Shown: positions 25,581 to 36,307 of the stretch, in pieces
How the letters are laid out: each line of letters begins with the position of its first letter
Position numbering within the stretch: position 1 is the first letter of the stretch
Source: Perca fluviatilis
Lineage: Eukaryota > Chordata > Actinopteri > Perciformes > Percidae
Assembly (NCBI RefSeq): GCF_010015445.1
Contig: NC_053120.1
Span: forward strand, 12,137,597 to 12,201,596
Direction of reading: 5' to 3'
DNA length: 64,000 nt
Program-made: the position numbers and the translations under genes
The notes under the pieces: model-generated
Database searches by the model: none
Told to the model about the DNA's origin: nothing
The model's input: the letters and a program-made list of their open reading frames with translations, nothing else

Positions 25581-26444
25581 TACACTACTGGTCAAAAGTT
25601 TTAGAACACCCCAATTTTTCTAGTTTTTTATTGAAATTTTAGCAGTTCAAATCCAATGAATAGCTTGAAATGGTACAAAGGTGAACTGCCTGAGGTTAAA
25701 AAAAAAAGTCAGAATAAGAAAAAGAGGACTACTGAAGACTGGAAGAAGGTGTTATGGACTGATGAATCAAAATTTTGTAGGCGAAAGGATGGTTCCTCAG
25801 TGTTTGACATCAACTGTCAAACATGGAGGAGGAAGCATGATGGTCTGGGGCTGTTTTGCTGGATCCAGGGTCTGTGATTTGTACAGAGTGAAAGGCACCC
25901 TGAACCAAAACAGCTACCACAGCATTTTGCAGCGCCATGCAGTACCCTCTGGTATGGGCCTAGTTGGTCAGGGGTTCATCCTACAGCAAGATAATGACCC
26001 AAAACATTAGTCCAAGCTATGCCAGAACTACCTTAGCAAAAAAGAACAAGATGGTAAGCTTAAAAACATGGAGTGGCCTGCACAGTCACCAGACTTAAAC
26101 CCCATTGAGCTGGTTTGGGATGAACTGGACAGAAAAGTGAAAGCAAAGCAACCTGAAAGTGCCACACATTTATGGGAACTTCTGCAACAGAGTTGGGAAG
26201 AACTTTCTGAAGAATATTTGATTTCCATTGTAGAAAGAATGCCACAAGTGTGTTCAGCTGTTATATCTGCCAAAGGGGGCTACTTTGATGAGTCAAAAAT
26301 GTAGAATACATTTTGGTTTATAAATTGATTCCATGATTTCTTTTTTAACTTAAATTGTTAATTTGTTCTATTCTTTCATTTCAGAGTACAATAAGACATT
26401 CAAGTGCATGAATTTCAATAAAAACGTGTATAAATTGGGGTGTT
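25581..26444 (+). mobile_element. Tc1-like DNA transposon, defective, right TIR replaced by (TA)n
   Basis: The left end is TACACTACTGGTCAAAAG, continuing to a TTAGAACACCCC box, a typical Tc1/mariner fish terminus beside TA-rich target sequence. At the right only the inner part of the inverted repeat (TTGGGGTGTT, ending 26444) remains and the sequence then passes straight into a TA repeat. Between the ends lies a disrupted transposase reading frame. The element is shorter than a full Tc1-like element of about 1.6 kb because the N-terminal coding half is deleted. Confidence 0.9.
25656..26304 (+). pseudogene. Tc1-like transposase remnant
   Basis: Tc1-like transposases are cut-and-paste enzymes with a DDE catalytic domain and an N-terminal paired-like DNA-binding region. 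Three catalytic blocks survive: WTDESKF (about 25757), QQDNDPKH (about 25983-26007) and SPDLNPIE (about 26086-26112). The N-terminal DNA-binding part is missing. A frameshift lies between WTDESKF and the HGGGSMMVWG segment (near 25820), and an in-frame TAG follows DPKH at 26008. The last segment (26068-26304) is open to a natural stop. It cannot encode an active enzyme. Confidence 0.92.
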
Positions 26445-26445
26445 A

Positions 26446-26503
<58 letters not shown>
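26445..26503. repeat. (TA)n microsatellite at the Tc1 end
   Basis: About 59 bp of TA dinucleotides begin at the exact point where the transposon's right inverted repeat should continue. The TA target site probably seeded the expansion. Confidence 0.95.
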
Positions 26504-26511
<8 letters not shown>

Positions 26512-27017
26512 TTTTAAATGTAGTATCTAATTTATGATTAATATTATACTAATACAGTCCTGTATGATCTTAAATTATTTAAGGTTTAGACATTTTGATA
26601 GGATATTAGGATAATAACATTATTCAATTTAAAGCTCATTGAAAGATTATAGTTTCAATAAAAGCAGGCAATCCACAACTTACTGAAACATGAAGTAATC
26701 ATACTAAATTGAAGTCAAAAGATTTACATTAGAATTGAAACGACTCTGTAATCGGTAATGAATCATCTGTAATGTAGCACACTTGACCGTAAGCTTCCCA
26801 AGCCTGCCCTTCCTCGGCTGCCATATTGTCTGATGACGCAATTATGTCCAAATCTCATCCATCGCCTCTCTCCCTGCAGCAGGCACCTGGCCAGCTATCG
26901 ACCGGACCTCACTCATGGTTTTTGGGTCACAAGCTGTGACAGTAAAGCGGATGACTCTCCTGTCCTGTATCCAGCACTGTGCCACACACACATGCGCACA
27001 TACACACATGCGCTCAC
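26504..27017. other. AT-rich intergenic DNA, nothing recognised
   Basis: No supported coding or element structure was found. Confidence 0.45.
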
Positions 27018-27066
27018 ACACACACACACACACACACACACCCACACACACCCACACACACACACA
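27018..27066. repeat. (CA)n microsatellite, interrupted
   Basis: About 49 bp of CA dinucleotides with two CCCA interruptions. Confidence 0.93.
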
Positions 27067-27689
27067 GCGATGCTCCGCCGATGAGGCAGAAGATTTGCTG
27101 ACCACCGGCTCCGTTGCCTTCTTTCGACAACACTATCTGTCTCGGGCCAGAGAGAGGGAGTATAAGAGTGAGAGCGGCAGAGAGAAGGAAAGACAGAGAG
27201 AGAATGGAAGAAGGAAGGGGGGGGGGATAATGAGGGAGGAAGAAAACGAGAGGAGAAAAGACAGAGATAGAGATTAAAAGAGGAAGGGAAAACAATCCCG
27301 GTTACAGGCACAGACAAAGAGAGGTAAAGAGATGGAAGAGGAAAGTAATCATCCTAGAGGTCTGAAGGTCTCAGTCAGACTCACTTACTGTCCTGCGGCA
27401 GAAACGAATGCAAGAGTTAGCTCCAGCTGTGTGTGCAGGGATGAAAGATGAACACAATTTCAGTATTGACCTCCAGGGGTAAAAATCTGAAAATGTTGAA
27501 CAGTGTAGAAACACGATGACAGTTTGGTACTGTGATGGTACTGCTCTGCCTCACCTCAGAGACACAATGGCAGAGTGCACACATGTCCTCCCTGATGTTC
27601 CGTCTCTGTATTTCGTGAAACTGCTGACGTCATTTTTCCTAACCGATGAATTCAGCAAAATCTGTCGCAGTCATGGTTTTAGACAGATA
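27067..27689. other. Purine-rich GA tract (27150-27345) and flanks, no gene recognised
   Basis: The first 80 bases are CpG-bearing, followed by about 200 bp of strongly purine-biased GAGA/AAGG sequence with a G run at 27218-27227. A TATAAG lies near 27161, but there is no supporting transcript structure. Confidence 0.4.
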
Positions 27690-27798
27690 GTAAAATGCCA
27701 ACACAAAGAAAGCGGAAGGTAACAGACATCCAGCAAAATGAAAGACAAATCCCGGGACCTGAACAATCCTGGAAGTGGAACGTCGTGGATATAGACCA
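27690..27798. mobile_element. Fold-back DNA element, copy C (right end only)
   Basis: Shares AAATGCCAACACAAAGAAAG, GCGGAAGGTAAC and the terminal GGAACGTCGTGGATATAGAC block with the right arm of copy B. The left part with the inverted repeat is absent. The short interval between GACAT and the end is diverged. Confidence 0.65.
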
Positions 27799-28154
27799 GC
27801 TAGTTGTTAACTTTGAATTTCTGCTACTCGGTGCTGGGCAAGTAGTCTGCTTCGTCTGAAAACGACGCTGATGAGAACTGCAAAAGTGAACCAAAAAAGT
27901 AGAGTTGCACGCTATTAAAGAAACAATATCAAGCTGAAAGATGCTAAACACCTCCATGGAGCTGAAGAGAAGTGTAAAGTCAAGTGATAATGCTCTGTGG
28001 GTTCATCACTACGAGTGATTTCATCCATTGTTTATGTAAAAGTATTGAAAAGCTTTACACTGCTTAATCAGCTAATAGAACCAGATATTTTCTAAGACAG
28101 TCAACATATGCCCTGACACTTTTTGTACACTTACCTAACCTGCGTTATCAACAG

Positions 28155-28636
28155 ATTCTCACTCCCATCTCGTAAAATATGGACGCTTGGTCAGGTGCCT
28201 TTGCCGTTGTTATTGACGCTAAAAGTCTCCTTTAGCGTCATATAACGCACTTTATCTAAACGCGCTTGGTCGGGACTACTGGCGTCCCTTTTGACGCAGT
28301 TATGTTAAGGAAAAGGTCGTGGGTGGGCTTACGTTTCCGTGACATGCGGGAACGGGACGGTTGAGTTTAGGAAAAGGTCGTGGGTGGGCTTACGCTTCCG
28401 TGACACGCAGGAATAACGGGACGGTTAAAGAAGAAAGCGACTTTAGGAAACGTGACAAGCGGGACACAAACCCCAGTCTCCTGGGTGAAAGTCCTGTGTT
28501 TGACCCATCCGCCACCCCAATCAACCTCCCTATGCGGAATTTCGAACAAAACACGCTGAAGGACGCCTTTTTCGTCGCTTCAGGCGCTGACAGCCACTGT
28601 CCAAACGTCCATATTTTACGAGTTCGGAGTGAGAAC
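28155..28636. mobile_element. MITE with long TIRs and an internal tandem duplication
   Basis: The left terminus (28156-28195) contains TTCTCACTCC and CTCGTAAAATATGGACG. The right terminus (about 28600-28636) is its inverted counterpart, giving roughly 35-40 bp TIRs with few mismatches. Inside are two diverged tandem copies of a unit of about 60 bp (28306-28430) sharing GAAAAGGTCGTGGGTGGGCT and CGGGACGGTT. There is no transposase. Family unassigned. Open frames over this block on both strands are by-products. Confidence 0.75.
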
Positions 28637-29160
28637 GGGTTACCGTTATATATGCAGAAAATAACCATTGCTCCTCACGCTTTGCAACTCTATGGTATGT
28701 TAATTATACTTAAATTTGATTGAAAACTAAGGCACTCCTTCACTGTCCAAACAGCTGACCAACTCTCACAGTATAAACATGGCAGCTTACCCCACCGTGT
28801 GTTGCACCTTTTGCAACCCTTGTATAGTAACACGAAATAATATGTAATAATTTACATTCAGGATATGCATGTGGCCTTTTTATCCGATGACATGTATAAA
28901 GGGATTTTTCCTGCAGTGTGTCAGCACGTTGCTGCTGGCAGCTGTCTAGAGAGTCTGGACAGAAACTTGCCCTCGCTCTTCTGCTCTAATTCATAACCAT
29001 CCCTGAGCTCATACTGCAGGGCTGCACTGCACTGTATAGGTACAACCTGGGCTTGATAGATGAAAGATGACATACCACACATGTGTAGTAGTTGTGCATA
29101 CATAAAACATATTGTACACAATAAAAGATGTACAATAAAACTCAGAGTTTGTAACACCAG
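28637..29160. other. Intergenic DNA, nothing recognised
   Basis: No coding or repeat structure could be supported. Confidence 0.45.
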
Positions 29161-29400
29161 CTGTCAGCGTATTATTTTTTCTGTTTCATGTCACAGACCA
29201 GATGATAGGAGACTGAATAGAAGGGGTAATGCCAGCAGTTACTGGGCATATATTGTGTGACTGCACCAATCTGTCCATGTTCAAAACACAATTCAAAATG
29301 TACCTTTTTAGAACTGCTTTTAATGTTTGATTAATGTGTATATTTTATTGTGTGAATTTTTGTAATGTGTTTTTCCTTTTAAAAACTCTGTAAAGTGTCT
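29161..29400 (+). mobile_element. LINE 3' end with last coding residues
   Basis: The + strand reads FKTQFKMYLFRTAFNV followed by TGA at 29280-29330. This resembles the conserved FKxxLKTHLFRxAF ending of fish L2/Rex-type LINE ORF2 proteins. It is followed by an AT-rich 3'UTR-like stretch ending in the AACTCTGTAAAGTG motif typical of such tails. The upstream coding part is decayed. The 5' boundary is approximate. Confidence 0.5.
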
Positions 29401-29403
29401 TTA

Positions 29404-29826
29404 ACCTTCTAACACTGTTCTGGTCAAAAATGACCGATTTACACATTCCCTGTACCATAAATATGGCATTTTCATCAGATTGCCTCAAGACCTTATGATA
29501 TCCTTCACAAAAGGCATTTGAACACATAACATTCATTGTGACTACTTTCTTTGAATTTTGAGTGATTTATTCAACTTAGTCACACTTCTTTTGTTTACAG
29601 TCAAAAATGACCGCCATTGGAAATGAATGGGAAAGAGTATAATTTTCATCCAGGAGATAAAAGACATCTCCATACACACACTCCTACAGCTTTCCTGTGC
29701 TTGTGTACCCATTCACAGGTGCAAAGCTTCCATTTGCAAGGGACACTGCACCATGACCGCAATTTGCCATTTGTGCATGTGAAACACCAATGTTCACACA
29801 CACCCACACACATCCACCAACAGACA

Positions 29827-29862
<36 letters not shown>

Positions 29863-29970
29863 TCATGTTGTCATATTGCCAGATGTGTATGTGAACCACC
29901 AATGTTCGCACACACATGCATGCACGCGCACACATAAACACACACACACACATACACACACAAATGTACT

Positions 29971-30047
<77 letters not shown>

Positions 30048-30484
30048 CATGTTGTCATGTTGCCACTTGTGCATGTGAACCACCAATGTTCGCACACACT
30101 GAAACACACACCCACAAACAGACAGACATACACACACACACACACACACAGAAACACACTCACCCACACACACATACACACACAAATGTACTCTCACACA
30201 CACACACACACATTTCATGTGTCATGTTGCCACTTGTGCATGTGAACCACCAATGTTCACACACACATGCATGCACGCACACACAGAAACACACACACAC
30301 ACACACACAAACGTTGTAGATGTTAATGTTCTAATAAGGTTCTTTTACAATAAATGTTCTATTAAAACTACTTTTTGTCATTTTATTGGCATTTATGTTA
30401 AAATAAGAGCAGTTAAAACTGTCCGGTCAAATTTGACCGCGAACAGTAAATTAAGGGGGGTAGCAACGAACAGTGTTTAAAGGT
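29404..30484. mobile_element. Putative TIR-bounded element filled with CA-rich minisatellite
   Basis: The ends are inverted: 29404-29420 (ACCTTCTAACACTGTTC) against 30468-30484 (GAACAGTGTTTAAAGGT), 15 of 17 matching and the inner 10 perfect. Both ends also carry GGTCAAA..TGACCG motifs (29421-29436 and about 30424-30439). The interior is dominated by a CA-rich tandem block. No coding capacity. Target duplication is not evident, so element status is inferred from the ends. Confidence 0.55.
29767..30312. repeat. Compound minisatellite with CA microsatellite spacers
   Basis: Four units of a non-CA core (TTGCCACTTGTGCATGTGAA, then CCACCAATGTTC) occur at about 29767, 29876, 30060 and 30229. They are separated by expanded and interrupted CA tracts of different length, so the period varies from roughly 110 to 185 bp. 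Sub-motifs ATGCATGCACGC and AAATGTACTCTCAC also recur, showing unit duplication rather than independent CA growth. Confidence 0.85.
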
Positions 30485-31830
30485 GTTGCAAAAAGCGCTA
30501 TTTAAAAAAGAATGCATTAATATTATTATTATAATTATTACATACACACATTTTAATTACAATAAGACTCAGCTCTCTTTAGAAACTTATAAATATGAAT
30601 CTTGAGTTAACTGGTATAAAGACAGTAGAAACAACACAGGGTTTTCCTTTTGTGGTGTATTTTTCCCTTGAGGGGAAACACAGGCAATCATTGACAAAGT
30701 GATGCAAGAACTTATTATGACCATTTTCTGCACCTGTGCCAGCCCTTTAATGTATAATTCACACTATTTTTATTGAATAATGTATTAGAGGCAAGGATGT
30801 TGTTTTCTCCCCTCTATTTATACATAGTGTATTCATTATTAATGTGTTGATTCGTGTGATAAAGTCATTTCATGCACATGAGCCATGATCAACTGCAGTA
30901 AATCAAAACTTAACTCTGCCTGCATAGTACAGCAGTACAGACCTGCCTGTTCCCTTCCATTGCACACACTTTTCCTTAAGTTCAAATTCTCTTCATACTC
31001 TGAATATGTTTGGTCACTTCACCACCTTTAGGTAACTCTGCAGATGTAATTGTACATGCCTAACTTTATTTCATTAAATTATGGTCATTGGTTGCCCGAA
31101 TGATTATAATTATTTGAGCCAACTAAAAATCTGCCAGCCCCACATTGCAGAGGACATATGGCACATGAAGTGCTTATGGATTTTTTCATCTATCCATGAC
31201 AGTCATCCAACTGTTTAATAAGCCTTCTTTAGAGGACCTTTAGAAGACGTGGACCAACAGTAACCTAAGGTAAAAGGTAAAAAAAGAAACTTTGTGAACC
31301 AATTGTGAACCGAAAGTGGATAAAACATTAGAAAGCGAGTGGTGCTCCTGTTTCTCTGATGTTGTTTCCCATAGCAACAGATACAAAGGATGCTGGAGCA
31401 TGAGAGCAGCAGTGCTAGTGTAAACACATTGGATTAGTGATGTCATTTCCTAATCTAACATTTAAATGGAATTTATGTAACAAATTACATAAATAGTCTA
31501 AAAAGAGACAGCAAGATGAGTGCAGGTGGAGCAAGACAGATAAAGAGAACAGACGAAACTGCAACTTTATTTATCTGCTTGCAACCCAACACGTGAGGTG
31601 TGGCATCGATCTTCTTGTTCAACTTCAGCTAAGAAGGTGAAAAATGTCGCGAATTGATGAAATATATCTTTAAAAAAACTCTTTAAAAAAAAAAATAATT
31701 TTATAGTTTTTAAGCTAGATATAAAATACAAAAGTTTGGTCGGTCAGCTCTATTTGACTCAGCAGTAGCGTATATGTGCAGATATGAGTTTCCTTTAACA
31801 ATCGTTTTGATATAGGCGTAACTAGTTTCT
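30485..31830. other. Intergenic AT-rich DNA upstream of lrp8, nothing recognised
   Basis: No exon or element structure was found. This is the immediate upstream region of the gene and may contain unrecognised regulatory sites. Confidence 0.45.
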
Positions 31831-31839
31831 CCAACGTTA

Positions 31840-32079
31840 CCTAGCCTACCACATCCCCCATCCCAAGCTATCCCGCCCATAAGCGTCACTCATTCAAATT
31901 GCAGCCGAGGCAGAAGGGAGAGAGGAAGGAGAGAGCCGCTCCGATCACACACATTTCACACGCTCAGGAGCAGAGGAAGAGAGAGGAACACACAGTCAGA
32001 GCGACTGAGAGGTTGGGGATCCTTAAGTGGTTTTTCACTTGCATGAACACAACCGTAGATCCCCCACCAGGATCTAAAG
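31840..32079 (+). promoter_or_regulatory. lrp8: Putative lrp8 promoter / 5'UTR with overlapping upstream ORF
   Basis: Composition changes from AT-rich to more GC- and CpG-bearing just before the start codon. A GC-box-like TCCCGCCCAT lies at about 31871 and a purine-rich segment (31900-32010) follows. No good TATA box is visible, as is usual for this gene family. An upstream ATG at 32043 in weak context (T at -3) opens a frame that overlaps the main start and stops at about 32144. The transcription start cannot be placed from sequence alone. Confidence 0.45.
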
Positions 32080-32146
32080 ATGTGGACAGAAGTCGGGAAG
32101 CTTGTGCTATTACATTTGTTACTCATCGAGCTCCATTGCGCTAAAG
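32080..32146 (+). CDS. lrp8: LRP8 (ApoER2)-like exon 1: start codon and signal peptide
   Basis: The exon encodes a start Met followed by a short charged segment (WTEVGK), a hydrophobic core LVLLHLLLIEL and a small/polar end (HCAKG). This is a standard signal peptide that would direct a type I membrane receptor to the secretory pathway. ATG has A at -3. The exon ends after the first base of a Gly codon at a consensus donor (G|GTAAGA), giving phase 1, as in exon 1 of LDL-receptor family genes. It joins in frame to the class A repeat exon at 33526. LRP8 is a receptor for apolipoprotein E and Reelin on neurons. The assignment depends mainly on exon 2. Confidence 0.75.
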
Positions 32147-33525
32147 GTAAGAAGACACTTGTCTCACAGCAAGGAGGTGAATTTGTATCACATAACGGAC
32201 GCGGCAACGCTTCGGGGATCGTTGCCTACTGAGAAACGGATTGTCTCTCAGTATAGTCCGCGCATCTTCCTAAATGTTGAGCTAAAATGCCTTTCGGAGA
32301 CTTCTGTCATCTCGTGCACGCAACGTGGCTCACACCTGGATCACTTTGTCCGCGCAGCGAATGCGACCGATGGTGTCATGAGAGGTGACAATAAGCGGAA
32401 GAAAAGATCGGCACAAACCCAACACGTGTCTAAATGCAGTAGGCTGATGTTATTGCGAGAAAAGACTGCCCGTGGCGATGGTCTGCGTCTGGTGTTTGTG
32501 TAGCTGCAGCCAACGCACGCTTAAATAGATTTGCCTATATACATCTTTGTGTTGGAAGTGCCAGCAGGACACTGGTGGTAGGCAGTCCCCTTCGCATCAA
32601 AGCCTATATTGATACATATAAAATCAAGCAAGCACATCATAAGCGTTTTATTACACGAAAAGTGTAAATCATGTTGTGGGAATGTTGGATTAAAGAGAAA
32701 CCCACTACGACAATTGTTATTGGAGGAGCCGACCCACAGTAACCTACTGGAAGATTTGGAGCAATTATAGCTATACACTTTACAGCCCACGGTACTCAGG
32801 ACATGATTATCTGCTATATTGCAGTAAAGGCATGTAGCCTATGCAATCTATTTTAGGCTATTTTGAAAAGTGGAGATGCAATGTATTTGTTAACCTCACA
32901 GACAAGAAACACAGCCATGTAAACAGTCGGTAGTCAAGCCCCCTTTTGCCATAAGGCCAGGGACCCCCTAACTGAAAGAGAGACTGATTAGGGACCCCCT
33001 ACTGCATATATATTGTTGTACAATTGAGTTGCATATTAAATTGGGCAGAATGGATGTAAAGAAATGGAAATGATTCATGCATCATGTTCTAATGTTAAAC
33101 ATACATCTGGCACAGTGACTCCTTAAGCTTAACGGTATGGCTACCATTACCTATAGTAAGCTTATCTTTAATGTGTAAATCATTTTCTTTCCACAAAAAG
33201 CTCACTTTATCTTTGCTATTAAAATGTTGCATTCATATTAATGTATATTTTCAGACTAATTTTAACTTTTGAAAATACATTTTTTACATAATTTGGTGGC
33301 CCCCCCCTGCACTAACTTTGAGGACCCCCTAGGGGTCCCGGACCCCTTGTTGAAGATCACCGTTCTAAATGGATTTATTTTAAAGTAACTTCATTACATT
33401 TTTATTGTTATTTCTAAATCTGATTCTGTTAATCTGACATCTACATTCATTCAATATTCACATTCTGATCACTAAATGAACAAAAGAAGAGAGTGACACT
33501 TTGTTTTGTTTTTATGACAACATAG
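32147..33525 (+). other. lrp8: lrp8 intron 1 (1379 bp)
   Basis: Starts GTAAGAAG and ends ACATAG. The first 350 bp are CpG-bearing and contain a 133-codon frame (32102-32503) that overlaps exon 1 in another frame and is not considered coding. A degenerate MITE-like repeat lies at about 32930-33363. Confidence 0.7.
32930..33363. repeat. MITE-like repeat in lrp8 intron 1
   Basis: Left part GCCAGGGACCCCCTA and right part CTAGGGGTCCCGGACCCC are imperfect inverted counterparts; the right end continues TTGTTGAAGATCACCG. I recognise the GGTCCGGGACCCC type terminus from common fish DNA-transposon repeats. The interior is AT-rich and non-coding. The boundaries are approximate. Confidence 0.45.
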
Positions 33526-33651
33526 GAACTACTACGGAGTTGGAGTGTGAAACCGGGCAGTTTCAGTGCAAGAACGGACGGTGCATCCCGACCCTGTGGC
33601 GATGTGATGATGATGATGATTGCTCAGACAGCAGCGACGAGGAGAACTGCC
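33526..33651 (+). CDS. lrp8: LRP8 (ApoER2)-like exon 2: first LDL-receptor class A repeat
   Basis: With the base carried from exon 1 it reads [15 protein letters not shown] and continues to a [10 protein letters not shown] end. Six cysteines with class A spacing (6, 4, 6, 5 and 8 residues between them) and the acidic SDE calcium-binding signature define one LDLa ligand-binding module. Exon length is 126 bp, phase 1-1, with an AG acceptor and C|GTAAGT donor. WRC followed by an all-acidic run and C matches the first repeat of LRP8 (human has WRCDEDDDC) better than VLDLR (WKCDGDEDC). The trailing C also allows Pro next, as in LRP8. Five consecutive GAT codons encode the acidic run. Other LRP family members are possible but less likely. 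Confidence 0.8.
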
Positions 33652-34139
33652 GTAAGTAGCCCAGAGTCTGTTTCCTTGGCGGATAAACACAGTGATGCCC
33701 TTGCTTGTTGCCCCATGGACCTTGAATATACCTGCTGTTACAGTATGTATGTTATAAACAGGACCCCCAAAACATTTTTAACGTGAAGGATCTATATATT
33801 TATTCGGCACCGTAATGATGATTATGCATTCTGCTATTTGAAATGAGCTGGTACATAACTGGATAAAAGTATATGCTGTAGATAGCTGATTAAATCCACA
33901 TTGGAAATTATGAACGAATGAAGGTATACTGGGAATAAGCTGCTTATCATTTTGCTCTGGGCCCCTCCTGGTTCTCCCTTTCGGTTGTTAGTCGGCAGAC
34001 GTCAGTGCAGGAACTGCTGATCCTGGATTATTCAGGTCACATGGCTACAGGAATTTAACTAATTTCGTAATAATTTCACTTCCTAAGAAAACCTCTGACA
34101 CAGGGAGAGATGTGGCCGTTCTGGGTCAGAGCAGGGCCA

Positions 34140-34141
<2 letters not shown>

Positions 34142-34194
<53 letters not shown>
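34142..34194. repeat. (TTA)n microsatellite
   Basis: About 53 bp of uninterrupted TTA trinucleotides; read on the other strand it gives the artefactual poly-Asn frame. Confidence 0.96.
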
Positions 34195-34196
<2 letters not shown>

Positions 34197-36307
34197 TCTT
34201 ATTTTGCTGTGACTCTAGAATTAATATCAGTCCTGTTATTAGCCCATGCTGCTTTACTGTCTCATAATTCTCTGGATGTATAATGGCTTTACAGACTGTG
34301 TCATATCTAAAACAATATAATGAAATTGCAGCGTTATGTGTCATGACGACTCACTGCTGAGTAGCGCAACATGCTCTAATGCAAATGCTGTGCCCCTTAG
34401 ATATGGCTGATCATAAATTGGCTGCTTTTTTGTTCTCATGGGCGCCTCTGCTTCTGTGGGCAGGGGTGGTTTGTAATCAGAGTTTCAAATCCACAATTCC
34501 ATATATGATATCAGGCAATCAAATATTGTTTTATGTCCTTCCAAGAATGTGTATTAAAAAAAAGACCCGTAATAGCGATTCCGGTTTGTCTGACTCTGTT
34601 CCGTTCAGGAAATTGCACGGACAACCAGCCGAGTAATCATCGCTTATGCATTTGTCATGGTACTAATTGCTTGAATGGTTATATTAGCGGCCAATTGATT
34701 CATCGCTTATCTTGGGGACTAGCACGCCAAACCCATGATTCTCTCATCTCGCACGCCCACCGTGATGGTGGCCGCTGAATGTCTTGGGAGTTCCCTGGAT
34801 GAATGCCGTGACATTTACAAGCACGTCTCATTCACTGCAGAGACTGATGAGGATTATTGGATATTTAGTGGGCAAAACTGAATGGAGGTGGAATTAGATT
34901 TTAATGAGCTCTCCTTAGTTCTAACAGGTGTGGTACGTTGAGAGTTGCTCAAAGAGAATGTGAAAATGGTACTTAAGCCACAAGGTGACAGACTGTTCTT
35001 TTAGCTGAGCCACTTTGTCTGTGGCAGAAATGTGCTCTGCCTCTGTCTTCTCTCCTCACTCTTTTGCTTGCTACAGTTCCTGTAAGTCTCAGATGTGGTT
35101 ATGCTTTCCTCTTCGGCTCTTCCGACAATCTCTCGATCTCTTTCCTAGCTCAGTCTCTACCTTTTTATCTACTTTTTATCTCGTGCTGTGCCTCATACAC
35201 CCTTTTGCTACCTTCATCCCTTGCTCCCGCTCTCCCTTCCTACCCACCTCACACTCCCTATTCTTTGAGTGCTTCAGCCCCTCAGCCTGTGTTGGAAGTT
35301 GGGTGCTTCTTTCTAAAAAACTGTCTCACTTCCCCAATAAAGGGGGCTTTCCTCACCCGTTCTTAAATCTCCTGTGGGCACCTTGGCAGTGCGAATGCCA
35401 AAGAAGCTATGCCCACCCGTCTTACGCCCACAAAGAGCATCAGCTGACAGGTTGGTTGAAATTAAATCCAATAGCATGACTCTGGTTGCCGGAGTGATGC
35501 TTAGTGGCTGGCAGCTTGCCAACCCTTAGGACAGAGGCCAGCACTGCCACTGTGCCCCCTCCCCAAATCCCAAAATCCCCAGCAGAGCTCAGCGGAGAGG
35601 AGGAAGAGGTTTAGGAGGTGAAGGCAGACCAGAAAAGATGGGATAGATTTGATTGAGAGGAACAGGACAGTGTAGGGCAGAGCTCATAAGGAAAACGGGA
35701 ACATTTTGGAGAAGGACATATGGCATATATGTAAAGAAAATTAGGCTAAGTTTAGCCTAGCAAAACCAACAAGTTTTGCTTCACTCATGGCTGTGTGGCA
35801 AAGCTAAATGGGCTTGGAACAGCTGTCATTTAAAGTAGGCTGTACATAAAATATATGATATTTGCTCTCATTTGTTAAACATCCTTCTAACACCTGATTG
35901 GATGACTGTAACACTCACTTGGCTGTCATTGGTCTTTGCTTCTGACTTTCAAAATGAATACACACAATGTCTATAATGGAAAAGCTGTCAAATGTCTCCA
36001 AATAGGACTAGACCTCAAATCTATATCAAAATAAATTGTCATATTTACCTTTTTAATAATGATACTTTTCATGCTAACATTTCTTTAATACATCAATGCA
36101 TACTTTTTTTCCTTTCTTGTGCCGGCTATCTTGTGATGTTCGTCCCAACTCCCACGACTGTGAACTGTTTAATTGTTTAAACATGTGGCTAGATGAACTC
36201 CGGTTCTTGTAGCTATTGTCACTTTAAATATGTGGGATTCAGAAATTTAGCATTTATAACTCAGTGAAATTGGTTACCAAACAGATTTAAAGCAGGAAGT
36301 ACTGGAC

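Noticed and set aside
29767..30312. Regular repeat-spacer pattern resembling a CRISPR array
   Set aside because: Spacers are CA repeats of very different length, cores are diverged, and the setting is a vertebrate genome; it is a minisatellite.
32102..32503. 133-aa open frame overlapping lrp8 exon 1
   Set aside because: It is in a different frame from the signal peptide, spans the splice donor and into intron 1, and has no domain features; the local CpG content explains the lack of stops.
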